Below are positions 63,504-64,000 of a stretch of 64,000 nucleotides of DNA, piece after piece; the stretch's first letter is position 1; every line of letters starts with the position of its first letter. A program made the position numbers and the translations under genes. Below the pieces are notes generated by a model, which was given only the letters and a program-made list of their open reading frames with translations, had not been told where the DNA came from and did not search any database. This DNA is from Hydnum rufescens UP504 (taxonomy: Eukaryota > Basidiomycota > Agaricomycetes > Cantharellales > Hydnaceae). The stretch spans positions 85,107 to 149,106 of the forward strand of contig MU128927.1 of NCBI GenBank assembly GCA_014904985.1. Direction: 5' to 3'.

Positions 63504-64000
63504 AGGGGTCGTGCCTCGCACCCAGCCATTGCCATAACGGTTTGCCACAGAAAGTGGACAAATCCTCTAGCTACCAAGTCCACATAGGCCCTGTTGTCCG
63601 AGCCTGGACTGAGTTTGAGAGATCTGCTCTGTCGCCCCCATCTCACACCCCTTCGCAGTGAAAGTGGGCGACCCTGTACACTGTATTCTGTTCAGGAGAG
63701 TTTATGGCCATTCTGCATATGTAGAAATCGGAAAAGACCGTCAATAGGACTTGCTCTCTCCCACTTCAAGTGACTTGACTCGACTCCGGAACGACTCGAC
63801 TTGCGACTTGAGTCAACCTTGAGTCCCCAGTTGTGGAAACACTAGCTGAATCTGCTCCGCTCTTCAGGGGAACCCCGGCTGTGCGCGCGTGTTTTCATGA
63901 GGGAGATTCTCGCCATTGGAGAGTGGGAATGGTAAAAGACCGCCCGCGTACAGGCTCAATGGACGGGCTGGCATCAAAAAATCAACAATCGCAAAAACCT
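63504..64000. other. no recognisable gene; GACTCGACTTG low-complexity tract at 63760-63830
   Basis: Higher GC than the elements. No convincing ORF. The tract resembles that at 39.9-40.1 kb. Confidence 0.3.

Overview
The window looks like a transposon-dense chromosomal segment of a basidiomycete fungus, probably an Agaricomycete. The evidence is three CxC1-type KDZ (Kyakuja-Dileera-Zisupton) transposase copies and one CxC5/CxC6-type KDZ protein, 50-65 bp introns with GT..AG borders, an alpha-kinase-like gene of a kind expanded in mushrooms, fungal pogo and Tc1 elements, Ty1/copia elements and a tyrosine-recombinase (DIRS/Ngaro-like) retrotransposon. I see no rRNA, tRNA, CRISPR or bacterial-style operon. 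Species cannot be fixed from sequence alone. A 25-base assembly gap lies at 34392-34416.

Layout. 0.5-5.15 kb: a 124-bp satellite leading straight into KDZ copy 1. 5.4-7.45 kb: a broken gene of unknown function. 7.44-14.4 kb: an un-named repeat family whose units look like spliceosomal introns wrapped round a 16-bp hairpin; it is palindromically duplicated about 8.83 kb and interrupted by a pogo element (9453-12321, TA target duplication, 30-bp inverted ends). 15.2-22.9 kb: a minus-strand gene relic split by a non-autonomous LTR element (16226-22691, 551-bp LTRs, target duplication CTGCT) that carries a Tc1 remnant. 23.7-28.5 kb: a GRF-like zinc-finger/coiled-coil gene relic, a satellite, then KDZ copy 2. 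29.4-33.1 kb: a minus-strand gene cluster whose two ends resemble those of KDZ copy 3, so perhaps a cargo element. 33.2-39.7 kb: proline-rich and hypothetical genes, including one intact three-exon gene, plus a second copy of the hairpin-intron repeat. 40.2-41.5 kb: a 107-bp MITE and a malate dehydrogenase pseudogene whose 5' end carries a hairpin intron. 41.7-47.0 kb: a second GRF-like relic, hairpin-bearing tandem repeats and KDZ copy 3. 47.1-49.5 kb: an alpha-kinase-like relic with 21-bp repeats. 50.4-55.9 kb: copia fragments around a six-exon CxC5/CxC6 KDZ gene. 56.7-63.0 kb: a copia element (96-bp LTRs, target duplication GAAAA) whose 5' leader was hit by a YR retrotransposon (57997-62822). 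63.06-63.5 kb: a 435-bp inverted-repeat MITE with an 8-bp target duplication.

Two themes run through the window. First, nearly every element is disabled in the same way: CGA codons became TGA, a splice donor was lost at a CpG, and two catalytic arginines of the tyrosine recombinase became histidine. This is the mark of deamination of methylated CpG. Second, KDZ copies sit behind short tandem arrays; in copy 3 and its neighbours these are built of small hairpins whose two arms change together. The likeliest undescribed items are the hairpin-intron repeat, with its derivative inside the malate dehydrogenase pseudogene, and the KDZ end/cargo system.
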